Shown: in pieces, positions 1-10,041 of the stretch
Layout: every line of letters begins with the position of its first letter
Numbering within the stretch: position 1 is the stretch's first letter
NCBI GenBank assembly: GCA_022824685.1
Contig: JAJDZJ010000188.1
Coordinates: forward strand, 27,718 to 91,717
Reading direction: 5' to 3'
DNA from: Caldilineaceae bacterium
Lineage (GTDB): Bacteria; Chloroflexota; Anaerolineae; Caldilineales; Caldilineaceae
Length of the DNA stretch: 64,000 bases
The notes under the pieces: model-generated
Seen by the model: the letters and a program-made list of their open reading frames with translations, nothing else
Database searches by the model: none
Told to the model about the DNA's origin: nothing
Position numbers and translations under genes: made by a program

Positions 1-1106
1 TGATCGGTCGAACGGACCGCCTGCGGGCCCCGCAATCGATCGAGCACTGGAAGGCGGAGGGGATCGACCTGACCGCAATCCTGCACCGCCCGGATGTGCC
101 CGATGACTGGGGCCGCTACTGCCAGATTGAGCAGGATCACGGCCTGGACAAGGCGCTGGACAACACAACACTGTTGGAGCTCTGCGGGCCTGCACTCGAA
201 AGCAGCGCGGAAGAGGTGCAACGCGCCCACGCAGCGCTTCGGGGAGAGGGACCGGAGGTCTCCCTCGCCCGTGTGAAGGAGTCACTGCCGATCCACAACA
301 CGAATCGCGTTGTCGGAACAATCACAGGCAGTGAAATTACCCGCCGCTTTGGGCCCGACGGACTGCCCGAAGACACCATCCAACTGCACTTTACTGGCGC
401 CGCCGGTCAGAGTTTCGGCGCCTTCATACCCAACGGCATGACCCTCGAACTTGAGGGCGACGGCAACGACTATTTCGGAAAGGGTCTTTCCGGCGGCAAG
501 ATCATCGCGTATCCGCCCTACGGCTCCACCTTCAAAGCCGAGGAGAACATCATCATCGGCAACGTCGCCTTCTATGGCGCGACCAGCGGTGAAGCCTATA
601 TCCGCGGCATGGCTGGTGAGCGCTTCTGCGTGCGAAACTCGGGCCTGCACGCCGTCATCGAAGGGGTCGGCGACCATGGCTGCGAGTATATGACCGGGGG
701 CCGCGTCGTTGTACTCGGACGTACTGGGCGAAACTTCGCCGCCGGCATGTCGGGCGGCATTGCATATGTTCTGGACGAAGAGCCGGTGGACGGGGTCGAC
801 TTCAACAAACGGGTCAACCTGGAAATGGTTGAACTTGAAAAACTCGACGACCCGGAGGAATGCGCCGAAGTACGCGAAATGATCCAGCGGCACTACGTAT
901 ACACGAACTCGGAAGTGGCCGGCAGAATCCTGGCGACTTGGGACGCCTACCTGCCCAAGTTTGTTAAAGTGCTGCCAAGAGACTACAAACGCATGCTTCA
1001 ATGCCTTGCCGAAGTGGAAGCCGCCGGTCTCAAGGGGGCCGAGGCGTTGATGGCCGCTTTCGAGCGAAACAGCCAGGACTTGGCCGCACGGGTGAGCGGA
1101 AACTGA
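1..1106 (+). CDS. gltB: Glutamate synthase large subunit, C-terminal part (5' end outside window)
   Basis: The reading frame is open from the left edge and ends at TGA 1104-1106, so only about the last 367 residues are present. They match the end of the large subunit of NADPH-dependent glutamate synthase, which turns glutamine plus 2-oxoglutarate into two glutamates. The visible part is the GXGXG right-handed beta-helix domain, with repeated glycine turns in [25 protein letters not shown] and [21 protein letters not shown]. The amidotransferase and FMN/Fe-S domains must lie upstream of the window. The small subunit gltD follows 77 bases downstream on the same strand, as is usual. The identification is secure; the true start cannot be seen. 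Confidence 0.95.
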   Translation, partial: IGRTDRLRAPQSIEHWKAEGIDLTAILHRPDVPDDWGRYCQIEQDHGLDKALDNTTLLELCGPALESSAEEVQRAHAALRGEGPEVSLARVKESLPIHNTNRVVGTITGSEITRRFGPDGLPEDTIQLHFTGAAGQSFGAFIPNGMTLELEGDGNDYFGKGLSGGKIIAYPPYGSTFKAEENIIIGNVAFYGATSGEAYIRGMAGERFCVRNSGLHAVIEGVGDHGCEYMTGGRVVVLGRTGRNFAAGMSGGIAYVLDEEPVDGVDFNKRVNLEMVELEKLDDPEECAEVREMIQRHYVYTNSEVAGRILATWDAYLPKFVKVLPRDYKRMLQCLAEVEAAGLKGAEALMAAFERNSQDLAARVSGN

Positions 1107-1183
1107 GTATTGCGTAGCGGAGTAATTCGAACCGGTATTGCGCCGTAGCTCTTGCCACGCAATACGCAGTTAGGAGATTTCGA

Positions 1184-2683
1184 ATGGGTAAACCAACCGG
1201 CTTTCTTGAATTCGATCGGCAGCCTTTCCCGGAACGGCCGCCTCTTGAACGAATTCAGGATTGGAATGAGTTCCATCTCCATCTAACAACGAATGACCTG
1301 CAGGATCAGGGCGCACGCTGCATGGATTGCGGCATTCCCTTCTGCCATACCGGCACCATGCCCGAGGGCGGATGCCCCATCAACAACCTGATTCCGGAGT
1401 GGAATGACCTTGTCTATCAGAATCGCTGGCGGGAAGCGCTCGACAGGCTCCACGCCACAAATAATTTCCCGGAATTTACCGGCCGCGTTTGCCCAGCCCC
1501 CTGCGAAGGCTCTTGCACCTTGGGCCTTATCGAGCCGCCCGTAACCATCAAGAGCATCGAGTGCGCCATAATCGATAGGGGCTTTGAAGAGGGCTGGGTT
1601 GTTGCCGTACCGCCGGCGGTGCGCACAGGCAAGAAGGTCGCGGTCGTCGGCTCAGGACCGGCAGGGCTCGCCTGCGCGGACCAGTTGAACACGGCAGGCC
1701 ATACCGTCACCGTTTACGAAAGGGCCGACCGCGTCGGCGGGCTGCTCATGTACGGCATCCCCAATATGAAGCTGGAAAAGGAGCGCGTGGAGCGCCGCGT
1801 CGACCTGATGCGCGCCGAAGGCGTAACCTTTATTACCAATTGCGAAGTGGGCAAAGACATTCCGGCCGAAACACTCCTGCAAGGGAATGACGCCGTCGTC
1901 CTTTGCGGCGGCGCCACAAACCCCAGGGACCTGCCAATTGAGGGCAGGGAGTTGGAAGGTGTTCATTTCGCTATGGAGTTCCTCCACGGCAATACGAAAG
2001 AGTTGCTCGACGAAAAATACGGAGAAGTTCAAGGCGAAGGCTTCAGCTATCCCTATATTTCTGCCGAGGGCAAAGATGTGATTGTGATTGGGGGCGGCGA
2101 CACCGGCAACGACTGCCTGGGCACGTCCATGCGCCACGGTTGCAAAAGCGTCAACATGTTTGAAATCATGCCCAAGCCGCCGCCGGAACGAGCCGCAAGC
2201 AATCCCTGGCCAGAATGGCCAAACATCTTCCGCGTCGATTACGGACACGCCGAAGTCGACGCCCGCTTTGGCCAGGATCCCCGCACCTTCCTTATCAGCA
2301 CAAAGAAGTTCGTTGGCGATGAACAGGGTAAACTGAAAGAACTGCATACAGTCATGATTGAATGGGTGCCCAGCGAAAACGGTCAGCGCCCACAATTGCG
2401 CGAAGTGCCAGGGACAGAAAGGGTATGGCCAGCCCAGCTGGTGTTCCTCTCTATGGGTTTCCTGGGGCCGGAAAACCCGGTGCTCGAACAGTTGGGCGTC
2501 CAAACAGATGCCCGCTCCAATGCCCAGGCTGAATATGGCGATTTCGCCACGAATGTACCCGGCGTCTTCGCCGCCGGCGACATGCGGCGCGGCCAGAGTC
2601 TTGTGGTCTGGGCCATCAACGAAGGCCGCGGCGCCGCACGCGAGTGTGACCGCTATCTGATGGGAGAAACGAGCCTTCCCTAG
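1184..2683 (+). CDS. gltD: Glutamate synthase small (beta) subunit
   Basis: This 499-residue protein is the FAD/NADPH-binding subunit that passes electrons from NADPH to the large subunit. The N-terminal half has the two cysteine clusters that bind 4Fe-4S centres ([12 protein letters not shown], and CPAPCEGSC around residue 105). An FAD Rossmann motif ([14 protein letters not shown], about residue 150) and an NADPH Rossmann motif ([13 protein letters not shown], about residue 303) follow. The length is normal for the family. The start is fixed by an AGGAG ribosome-binding site a few bases before ATG 1184. The gene follows gltB and precedes leuC, so nitrogen assimilation and branched-chain amino acid synthesis sit side by side. 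Confidence 0.96.
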   Translation: MGKPTGFLEFDRQPFPERPPLERIQDWNEFHLHLTTNDLQDQGARCMDCGIPFCHTGTMPEGGCPINNLIPEWNDLVYQNRWREALDRLHATNNFPEFTGRVCPAPCEGSCTLGLIEPPVTIKSIECAIIDRGFEEGWVVAVPPAVRTGKKVAVVGSGPAGLACADQLNTAGHTVTVYERADRVGGLLMYGIPNMKLEKERVERRVDLMRAEGVTFITNCEVGKDIPAETLLQGNDAVVLCGGATNPRDLPIEGRELEGVHFAMEFLHGNTKELLDEKYGEVQGEGFSYPYISAEGKDVIVIGGGDTGNDCLGTSMRHGCKSVNMFEIMPKPPPERAASNPWPEWPNIFRVDYGHAEVDARFGQDPRTFLISTKKFVGDEQGKLKELHTVMIEWVPSENGQRPQLREVPGTERVWPAQLVFLSMGFLGPENPVLEQLGVQTDARSNAQAEYGDFATNVPGVFAAGDMRRGQSLVVWAINEGRGAARECDRYLMGETSLP

Positions 2684-2732
2684 GCCGCCCCACGCGCTGT
2701 TTCCGCGATAAATCAGGCAAGGACATGAGAGA

Positions 2733-4136
2733 ATGGGAAAGACGCTGTTTGAGAAAATCTGGGATGCACACGTAATCGCGCAAGATGAGGGAGCGCCGGC
2801 CGTCCTCTATATCGACGCCCACCTTGTACATGAGGTTACATCGCCGCAGGCTTTTGCCACACTCAGCGAGCGCGGCCTGCGCGTGCGCCGACCCGACAAA
2901 ACCTTCGCCACCATGGACCACGCAATTCCCACACGCATCGGGGCGTTGGAGGTTGACTGGCCCGATGACGCTGCGACCCAGGTGCGCGCCCTGCGACAGA
3001 ACTGCGCCGAATTTGACGTCCCACTGTATGATATTGAGGGTGAAATCCAGGGCATCGTTCATGTGATCGGCCCAGAGCTGGGCGTCACCCAACCGGGCAT
3101 GACCATCGTCTGCGGCGATAGCCACACAAGTACGCATGGAGCCTTCGGGGCGCTGGCCTTTGGCATCGGCACAAGCGAGGTCGGCCACGTCTTGGCAACC
3201 CAGTGCCTCATGCAGACGAAACCAAAGACCTTCGCCATCAACGTTGAAGGCGACCTTGGCACAGGCGTTACAGCCAAGGACATCATTTTGGCCATAATCG
3301 CCAAGAACGGGGCGGGCGGCGGCGTCGGTCACGTTTTTGAATATCGGGGACCGGCAATTCGGGCCCTGGACATGGCCAGCCGCATGACCATCTGCAATAT
3401 GAGCATCGAGGGCGGCGCCCGCGCCGGTCTGATAGCTCCGGACGAAACCACTTTCAATTACATCAAGGGACGCACCTTTGCTCCCAAGGGCGACCAATGG
3501 GAAAAGGCGGTTTCGCGCTGGTGGACCCTGACCACGGATGAGGACGCCACATTTGACCGGGAATTGACGCTCGATGCTTCGGCGCTTGCGCCTATGGTGA
3601 CCTACGGCACCAACCCGGGCCAAGGCGTGTCGGTAAATGGCCGCGTTCCCCGCGCGCAGGATCTCGAGGACCCTGCCGATAGACGCAGCCTGCAAAACGC
3701 GCTCGAGTACATGGGCCTGACCGAAGGACAGCCCATTGAAGGCCAGCACGTCGACATTGTATTCATCGGCTCCTGCACGAACAGCCGAATCGAAGACTTG
3801 CGCGCGGCCGCCGCCATCGCCAAGGGCCGGCGCGTATCCGACCATGTTGAGGCGCTTGTCGTGCCCGGTTCAAAGGCGGTCAAGGCCCAGGCCGAAGCCG
3901 AGGGTCTAGACCGCATTTTCAGCGAAGCAGGCTTTGAGTGGCGCGGCGCAGGCTGCAGCATGTGCCTTGCGATGAACGACGACAAAGCGGGCGAAGGGAA
4001 ATACGTCGCCAGCACCAGCAACCGCAACTTCATGGGCAGGCAGGGGCCTGGTAGCCGTTCCCTGTTGATGAGTCCCATTATGGCTGCCGCGGCTGCTGTC
4101 AATGGCCGCGTTACTGACGTGCGGGAGATCCTCTGA
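2733..4136 (+). CDS. leuC: 3-isopropylmalate dehydratase large subunit
   Basis: This 467-residue aconitase-family protein isomerises 2-isopropylmalate to 3-isopropylmalate with LeuD. In a citramalate pathway the same enzyme also converts citramalate to 2-methylmalate isomers. The three 4Fe-4S ligands are visible as C348 (in GSCTNSR) and C408/C411 (in GCSMCLAMN). The length is typical of the bacterial form of about 465 residues. Its stop codon overlaps the leuD start (TGATG), which indicates translational coupling. A citramalate synthase gene (cimA) lies 6 kb downstream and no leuA is in the window, so a role in isoleucine synthesis as well as leucine synthesis is a reasonable inference. Confidence 0.96.
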   Translation: MGKTLFEKIWDAHVIAQDEGAPAVLYIDAHLVHEVTSPQAFATLSERGLRVRRPDKTFATMDHAIPTRIGALEVDWPDDAATQVRALRQNCAEFDVPLYDIEGEIQGIVHVIGPELGVTQPGMTIVCGDSHTSTHGAFGALAFGIGTSEVGHVLATQCLMQTKPKTFAINVEGDLGTGVTAKDIILAIIAKNGAGGGVGHVFEYRGPAIRALDMASRMTICNMSIEGGARAGLIAPDETTFNYIKGRTFAPKGDQWEKAVSRWWTLTTDEDATFDRELTLDASALAPMVTYGTNPGQGVSVNGRVPRAQDLEDPADRRSLQNALEYMGLTEGQPIEGQHVDIVFIGSCTNSRIEDLRAAAAIAKGRRVSDHVEALVVPGSKAVKAQAEAEGLDRIFSEAGFEWRGAGCSMCLAMNDDKAGEGKYVASTSNRNFMGRQGPGSRSLLMSPIMAAAAAVNGRVTDVREIL

Positions 4137-4753
4137 TGCAACCGTTCACAACACTGACTTCAACCGCACTGCCGCTCCGAACCGAGAACGTCGATACCGA
4201 CCAGATCATCCCGGCCCGCTATCTCACGGCTGTCACCCAGGAGGGTATGGGCGACGGGCTGTTCTCGTGGTGGCGTTACAGTCGCGACGGAAGCCCGAAT
4301 CCTGACTTCGTTCTCAATCAGCCTCAGTACCAGGGCTCGGAAATCCTCGTTGCCGGCCGCAATTTCGGCATCGGGTCCAGCCGCGAACACGCGGTTTGGG
4401 CTCTCACCCAGTACGGATTCCGAGCTGTCATCTCTCCCGCATTCGCCGACATCTTCTACAACAACAGCTTGAAGAACGGGCTGCTGCCCATCAGACTGCC
4501 GGAAGCCACCGTTCGCAGTTTGCTCGACCTTGTCGAGGAGCTATCCAAGACCAGCATCTGCATCGACTTGCAGAACCAGACGGTCACATTACCGGGCCTC
4601 CTTGACGGCGAAACGAGCGACGCCGAAACTTCCTGGTCATTTGACATCGATCCATTCCGCAAACATTGCCTTCTGCGGGGCTTGGACGACCTCGGCTATC
4701 TTCTTGACAAGGAGGAGCAGATAAGCGCATTCGAGGCCGCGGTGTCGCTCTGA
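4136..4753 (+). CDS. leuD: 3-isopropylmalate dehydratase small subunit
   Basis: This 205-residue protein is the swivel-domain subunit that completes the LeuCD dehydratase. Family hallmarks are the N-terminal TENVDTDQIIPARYL segment and the NFGIGSSREHAVWAL loop that contacts substrate. The length matches the roughly 200-residue family norm. The ATG overlaps the leuC stop by one base, so the two subunits are probably made in equal amounts. An 80-base gap separates it from the next gene, a methyltransferase that interrupts the usual leuCDB order. Confidence 0.96.
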   Translation: MQPFTTLTSTALPLRTENVDTDQIIPARYLTAVTQEGMGDGLFSWWRYSRDGSPNPDFVLNQPQYQGSEILVAGRNFGIGSSREHAVWALTQYGFRAVISPAFADIFYNNSLKNGLLPIRLPEATVRSLLDLVEELSKTSICIDLQNQTVTLPGLLDGETSDAETSWSFDIDPFRKHCLLRGLDDLGYLLDKEEQISAFEAAVSL

Positions 4754-4833
4754 CAGTTCTTGGTAGCCCGCAGTCGGTCGAGAAACTACCGCCCGCGGCA
4801 ACTGCCGACCGACAACTGGGAAAAGAATAGAGG

Positions 4834-5655
4834 ATGAAGCGGATGAATGCAGGCGCGGTTCCTTCGGAACGCAGGAGCGCCGTGTGGAAAGACCCCTCAC
4901 TGGTCGAAAACTTCCTAACAAAGGTACGAAAGGGCGTCCCTCTGACGCAGATTCAGTTGGACGTGATGTTGCGCGTAATCGCCGGGCCGAAAGAAGAACT
5001 TGTCCACGGCGAACGACCCATCCACAGCTTTCTAGATCTGGGCTGTGGCGAAGGCATACTCGCGGCAACGATCCTGGAGAAATACCCCCGTGCACGGGGT
5101 ACCCTTGTCGACTTCTCCACGCCAATGCTTCAGGCAGCATTGACCAATTTGCAGGCATACAGCAGTTCACTGCACGTTTCATCGGTAGACTACACTGACC
5201 CCGCCTGGTTTGACATTGTCGCATCGCGTGCGCCATTCGACGCTATCGTCTCCGGGTTCTCGATTCACCACCATCCCGACCACATCAAGCGCCAGGTCTA
5301 TACCGACATTTACGACCTCTTGCTGCCGGGCGGCGCATTTGTAAACATTGAGCACGTCTCTTCAACGACAAGCAGGAATGAGGCGTTATACGACGACTAT
5401 TTCATCGACAGCCTGTGGGCAAATCAGCTGACCGAGGGCGAAGCGCAGACGCGAAGCCAGGTCGCGCTGGCGTATCATAACCGGGAAGACAAACAGGCGA
5501 ACATTTTGGCCCCGGTCGACGACCAGTGCAAATGGCTGACCGCCATCGGCTTCGAGGATGTAGACTGTTTCTTCAAGATCTTCGAACTGGCCGTTTTCGG
5601 CGGCCGGCGCCCTTTGGCGGCTGACGAGGAGTTCAACGACCAGGAATCCGTTTGA
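4834..5655 (+). CDS. Class I SAM-dependent methyltransferase, substrate unknown
   Basis: The 273-residue protein has a class I methyltransferase fold. SAM-binding motif I is FLDLGCGEGILAA near residue 67. An acidic motif II follows (TLVDFSTPMLQ), then a DAIVSGFSIHHHPD segment and an LLPGGAFVNIEHV strand typical of small-molecule methyltransferases. ATG 4834 sits directly on AGAGG, so the in-frame ATG at 4843 is the better-spaced start. The gene lies between leuD and leuB on the same strand and may be co-transcribed. Nothing in the sequence reveals the acceptor. Confidence 0.85.
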   Translation: MKRMNAGAVPSERRSAVWKDPSLVENFLTKVRKGVPLTQIQLDVMLRVIAGPKEELVHGERPIHSFLDLGCGEGILAATILEKYPRARGTLVDFSTPMLQAALTNLQAYSSSLHVSSVDYTDPAWFDIVASRAPFDAIVSGFSIHHHPDHIKRQVYTDIYDLLLPGGAFVNIEHVSSTTSRNEALYDDYFIDSLWANQLTEGEAQTRSQVALAYHNREDKQANILAPVDDQCKWLTAIGFEDVDCFFKIFELAVFGGRRPLAADEEFNDQESV

Positions 5656-5857
5656 TTCAAACGTCCATCATCTGACTGAATGGCCGCCTGCGCATCGGAG
5701 ACCAACCGCAAACCACATTTAAGATTTCACAGGAACGGGTAGAGCGCAGAAACGGACCCAACCAATCTATCGATAGCGAAGCTAGATTCAGTCGCCCGAT
5801 ATCCAGAGTAGAGAAGAGCTCGATTCAGGCGCGAATCTTACGAAGGAAGCAAAACGA

Positions 5858-6946
5858 ATGGATGCAACAATTGTAATTCTGGACGGAGATGGAATCGGCC
5901 CGGAGGTCACGGCGGAGGCAAGGAAAGTCCTGGCCGCGGTGGCAGACCGGTTCGGTCACAGCTTTGCATTCAGCCACCAGCAGATAGGCGGACGTTCCAT
6001 CGACGAATTGGGCACCAGTTTGCCGGATGAGACGGTCGAAGCGGCCGCTGCCGCAGAAGCGGTGCTGCTCGGTGCTGTGGGCGGGCCAAAGTGGGACGAT
6101 CCCAGCCTTCCGGACAGGCCGGAACGCGGCGTTCTCGCGCTCCGCAAAAGCCTGGACCTGTTTGCCAACCTCCGCCCGGTCAAACTTCAACCCCAGCTGC
6201 TCTCTGCCAGCACGATCAAGGAGGAGACACTGGAAGGGGTCGATCTACTCGTCGTGCGAGAGCTGACAGGAGGGATTTACTTCGGCCAGCGGCAGGAGCC
6301 TGACGACGGCATGGAGGCATTTGACACGATGCTCTACACGCGGCCGGAGATTGACCGGGTCGTCCGCCTGGCCGCGGACTCGGCCATGGACCGCGGGAAG
6401 AAACTTGCCAGTGTTGACAAGGCCAACGTGCTCGCTTCATCCCGGCTTTGGCGCAGCGTCGCAACCGAGGCCCTTGCCGACTATCCCGAGTTGGAGGTCG
6501 AGCATATCCTCGTCGACGCCATGGCCATGCACCTGATACGCCGTCCTGCCGACTTTGACGTAATCGTTGCCGGCAATCTGTTTGGCGATATTCTGACCGA
6601 CGAGGCCTCCATGCTGGCCGGATCGATGGGCATGCTGCCCTCGGCCAGCCTGGGCGACGTAAGCAACGGGCATAACCTGCCCCTCGGCCTCTATGAACCC
6701 ATCCACGGCAGCGCGCCCGATATAGCGGGACAGGGGATCGCCAACCCGCTGGCGGCCATCCTGAGCAGCGCGATGCTCCTTCGTCACAGTCTCGGATTGG
6801 AAGAAGAGGCCGGAGCCGTCGAGGGCGCTGTCGATGCCATCCTGGCGCTCGGCGTGCGTACACCGGACATCGCCCAACCGGACACAGAGGCGGCAGGGAC
6901 TGAGGTCTTGGGCAATCTCGTCGTCCAGGAGCTCCTGGATTCGTAG
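5858..6946 (+). CDS. leuB: 3-isopropylmalate dehydrogenase
   Basis: The 362-residue protein oxidatively decarboxylates 3-isopropylmalate, and in a citramalate route 3-methylmalate, with NAD. The N-terminus ([12 protein letters not shown]) is the family signature. The substrate-binding [10 protein letters not shown] stretch, the catalytic DKANVL lysine and the [19 protein letters not shown] metal/NAD loop are all intact. The length is normal. GAAGGAAG lies about 9 bases before ATG 5858. A 200-base gap upstream could hold its own promoter, although the gene continues the leuCD strand and theme. Confidence 0.96.
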   Translation: MDATIVILDGDGIGPEVTAEARKVLAAVADRFGHSFAFSHQQIGGRSIDELGTSLPDETVEAAAAAEAVLLGAVGGPKWDDPSLPDRPERGVLALRKSLDLFANLRPVKLQPQLLSASTIKEETLEGVDLLVVRELTGGIYFGQRQEPDDGMEAFDTMLYTRPEIDRVVRLAADSAMDRGKKLASVDKANVLASSRLWRSVATEALADYPELEVEHILVDAMAMHLIRRPADFDVIVAGNLFGDILTDEASMLAGSMGMLPSASLGDVSNGHNLPLGLYEPIHGSAPDIAGQGIANPLAAILSSAMLLRHSLGLEEEAGAVEGAVDAILALGVRTPDIAQPDTEAAGTEVLGNLVVQELLDS

Positions 6947-7046
6947 CGGCCAATCACGCCTTTACTGTAAGAGCGGTCGGGTGAATGAGCGGAATTCCTA
7001 ATGAGCGGCAATTGAGGATGGAAGTGCGACCCGGCAGGGAAACCGT

Positions 7047-9968
7047 ATGACCTCGCATTTCAGGCAAGGATTCAACAGAACAGACACTGCAAACGAAACG
7101 GGAAACGGAACAGGCCAGGGGGATACCGACCGGCAGCTGCGCATGACAGTTCGCCAACTGGGCAATCTTCTCGGCGAAACGATCGTAGAGCAGGAAGGTC
7201 AGGCCATTTTCGACCTCGTCGAGGAGTTGCGCTCCCTGACTCGCGCGCAGCGCAGTGGCGATCCGGAGGCTGGCCGTCAGATCGAGCGGCTTGCCTCCCG
7301 CCTTGTCAATGACCTAGACAGCACCCTCGGCGTGCTCAAGGCGTTTACCACATACTTCCAGCTTGTCAACCTGGCGGAGGAGCAGCAGCGCGTGCGGGTC
7401 ATCCGCCAGCGCGCGGCCCGCGCCGAGGAAAACAGCCGGCAGATGCCCGAAACCATCGCGGCAGCGATAACGAGGTTGCGCGCCGCTGGTACGCCTGTCG
7501 CTGAAGTGCGGCGACTGCTTGATGAACTATTGATCAAACCTGTCTTTACCGCCCACCCGACCGAGGCCAAGCGCCGTACCATTCTTTTGAAACTGCTTGA
7601 CCTGACAAGACTGCTGCGCGAGCTGGACGCTCATGTTCTCCTGCCAAGTGAGCAGGAGAGGAACTGGGAGCAGATTCGCGAGGTCGTTGTTTCGTTGTGG
7701 CAAAGTGACGTGAACCGGGAACGGCGTCCCGATGTAATGGACGAGGTCCGTGAAGGGCTCTACTTCTTCGATACCACCTTGTTTGACCTTCTGCCGGAGA
7801 TCTACAACGAACTGCAGCAGGCGCTGGCGCGTGAGTTCCCCGAATGCCTTGAAGCCCAGGACGTGGATGAGGCCGCGGACCATTTGCCCACCTTTCTGCG
7901 CTACGGCTCCTGGATCGGGGGCGACCGCGACGGCAATCCGTTCGTAACGCAAGACGTGACTGAAGACGCCCTGCGCCAGCAGAAGGAACAGGCCCTGGAG
8001 CTCTACCGCCGGGCCGTTGTCGGCATGTACGGGCACCTGAGCGTAGCCCGTACGCGCGGCGCCTTTTCGCCGGCGTTCCTCGACAGCTTGGCCCACGATC
8101 TGGAGGCCGCGCCGCAGAGCGGCAAGGCCCGCCTGGAACGCTTCTCGCTCGAGCCGTACAGACAGAAGATGATCCTGATCTACCGGAGACTGGGCGCCAC
8201 CCTCACCCAAAACCGTGAGGCCTGGCACGCCCAGAGGCCGGATTCCTGGTCCTATCGCAATGCGGACGAGTTCATTGCCGACTTGGAACTGATCCAGCGC
8301 AGCCTGCGCGAAAACAAGGGCGACCGCCTGGCTGAAGGCCGCTTCGCGCAGCTCGTTCAGCAGGCGCGTATCTTCGGCTTTCATCTAGCATCCATGGACA
8401 TTCGTCAGCACTCCGAACGCCATCGCAAGGCGGTCGCCGACCTGCTCCATCGCTACTACCGGCCCCAAGACCCTGATTTCAGTTACGCGGGGCTGCCGGA
8501 GGACGAACGGACGCGCCTGCTTGTTCAGGAGATTGAGAGCCCGCGTCCTCTCACCGCCCGGCTGCAGTACAGCGCCGTAACCAACGAGACTGTCGCTCTG
8601 TTCCGGCTGATCCGCCAGGCTCACGAGCGCATCGCGCCTGAGGCCATCGGCGCCTACATCATCAGCATGACTACATCGGTCAGCCATGTTCTGGAAGTGC
8701 TGTTGCTGGCCAAAGACGCGGGCCTGTTTGGCAAGATCGACATCGCGCCACTCTTTGAGACCATTGACGACCTCGTTCGCGCCCCCGAAATCATGGGCGC
8801 CCTCTTTGAATCGCCGATTTACCGCCGACACCTTGCTCGCCGCGGCGACCGCCAGGAAATCATGATCGGCTACAGTGACTCAAACAAGGACGGGGGCTTT
8901 CTGCGCTCGAGCTGGTCGCTCTATCGGGCCCAGGAAAGGCTGGCCCAGATTTGCGGCGAACACAATGTTCAGCTGACCCTGTTCCACGGCCGCGGCGGCT
9001 CTATCGGACGCGGGGGCGGCCCTGCCAATCGGGCGATCCTTGCCCAACCCCCTGGATCCGTTCAGGGCCGCATCAAAATCACCGAACAGGGTGAAGTGAT
9101 CAGCGCCCGCTACAGCAACCGGGCGATAGCCAAACGCCATCTGGAACAGCTGGTCAACGCCGTTCTGATTGCCAGCTGCGAGACGCACCTGGACGCGCAG
9201 AGTGAAGAGGGCAAGGTTCGGATGTCTTCGACAGCAGCGGAAGAAAAGTGGGCGGAGTTTCTCGACGCCGCCAGCGAGCGCTCCGAACGCAAATACCGGT
9301 CTCTGGTCGAGAATCCTCTCTTTCTCCGTTACTTTCACGAGGCAACGCCCATAGAGCAGCTGGCACAGATGAACATTGGCTCGCGCCCTGCTAAACGGCG
9401 CCAGACATCGGACATTTCGGATTTGCGCGCCATTCCCTGGGTCTTCGCATGGACGCAGAGCCGAGTCAACCTGCCCGGCTGGTATGGGTTGGGCGCCGCG
9501 CTCGGCGCCGATTCGCCGCAACAATTGTCCCTTCTGAAAGAGATGTACGGAGAATGGCCTTTTTTCCGAACCGTGATCGACAGGGCGCAGCTCTCAATGC
9601 GCCGGGCTGACATGACCATCGCATCGCTCTATGCGTCACTGGCCGAGGACTCCGTTCAGCTTGCAATCTTCGATGACATCATGGATGAATTCCGCCGTAC
9701 TGAGCGTCTCATTTTGGCGATTACGGGCCAGGACGCGCTCCTTGACAACGAACCATGGCTTCAGCGCAGCATCTATCTGCGCAATCCATATGTCGATCCG
9801 CTCAACTACATTCAGGTCGCCCTGCTAAACAAGCAGAGAACGACTGCTGAACAGAAACAGGAAGACGTGCAGGCAGGCCGCGACGCTTTTGAGGATGACC
9901 CACGCCTGCGTCAGGCCATCCTGCTTTCAATAAATGGCGTTGCCGCCGGACTTCAGGCGACGGGCTGA
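7047..9968 (+). CDS. ppc: Phosphoenolpyruvate carboxylase
   Basis: This 973-residue enzyme carboxylates PEP to oxaloacetate, replenishing the TCA cycle. The catalytic histidine H170 lies in VFTAHPTEAKRRT and the second active-site signature, FHGRGGSIGRGGGP, holds H647. The GYSDSNKDGG motif lies just before it. The C-terminus carries RNPYVDPLNYIQVALL, where inhibitory aspartate contacts lie in this family. The first 25 or so residues are polar and unconserved, so the start could be slightly later. Its place between leuB and cimA suggests carbon supply to amino acid synthesis. Confidence 0.96.
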   Translation: MTSHFRQGFNRTDTANETGNGTGQGDTDRQLRMTVRQLGNLLGETIVEQEGQAIFDLVEELRSLTRAQRSGDPEAGRQIERLASRLVNDLDSTLGVLKAFTTYFQLVNLAEEQQRVRVIRQRAARAEENSRQMPETIAAAITRLRAAGTPVAEVRRLLDELLIKPVFTAHPTEAKRRTILLKLLDLTRLLRELDAHVLLPSEQERNWEQIREVVVSLWQSDVNRERRPDVMDEVREGLYFFDTTLFDLLPEIYNELQQALAREFPECLEAQDVDEAADHLPTFLRYGSWIGGDRDGNPFVTQDVTEDALRQQKEQALELYRRAVVGMYGHLSVARTRGAFSPAFLDSLAHDLEAAPQSGKARLERFSLEPYRQKMILIYRRLGATLTQNREAWHAQRPDSWSYRNADEFIADLELIQRSLRENKGDRLAEGRFAQLVQQARIFGFHLASMDIRQHSERHRKAVADLLHRYYRPQDPDFSYAGLPEDERTRLLVQEIESPRPLTARLQYSAVTNETVALFRLIRQAHERIAPEAIGAYIISMTTSVSHVLEVLLLAKDAGLFGKIDIAPLFETIDDLVRAPEIMGALFESPIYRRHLARRGDRQEIMIGYSDSNKDGGFLRSSWSLYRAQERLAQICGEHNVQLTLFHGRGGSIGRGGGPANRAILAQPPGSVQGRIKITEQGEVISARYSNRAIAKRHLEQLVNAVLIASCETHLDAQSEEGKVRMSSTAAEEKWAEFLDAASERSERKYRSLVENPLFLRYFHEATPIEQLAQMNIGSRPAKRRQTSDISDLRAIPWVFAWTQSRVNLPGWYGLGAALGADSPQQLSLLKEMYGEWPFFRTVIDRAQLSMRRADMTIASLYASLAEDSVQLAIFDDIMDEFRRTERLILAITGQDALLDNEPWLQRSIYLRNPYVDPLNYIQVALLNKQRTTAEQKQEDVQAGRDAFEDDPRLRQAILLSINGVAAGLQATG

Positions 9969-10041
9969 CGCAGGAAGCCGCGTTATCTTGTCTTGTTGTC
10001 CGGCCGGCCTTGAAGCTTTGTTTGCTATGGAGTACTGAAAC

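Noticed and set aside
282..1001. Long minus-strand frame opposite gltB
   Set aside because: It lies wholly antisense to a conserved domain, lacks a ribosome-binding site and resembles no protein family.
1157..1170. A 14-base word ACGCAATACGCAGT shared with 52535-52548, seeming to be a dispersed repeat
   Set aside because: Several shared 14-base words are expected by chance in 64 kb, and the second copy is ordinary coding sequence in lysJ.
2616..3845. A 409-codon minus-strand frame opposite leuC
   Set aside because: High GC in third codon positions gives long antisense frames; the plus-strand LeuC has all its catalytic cysteines.
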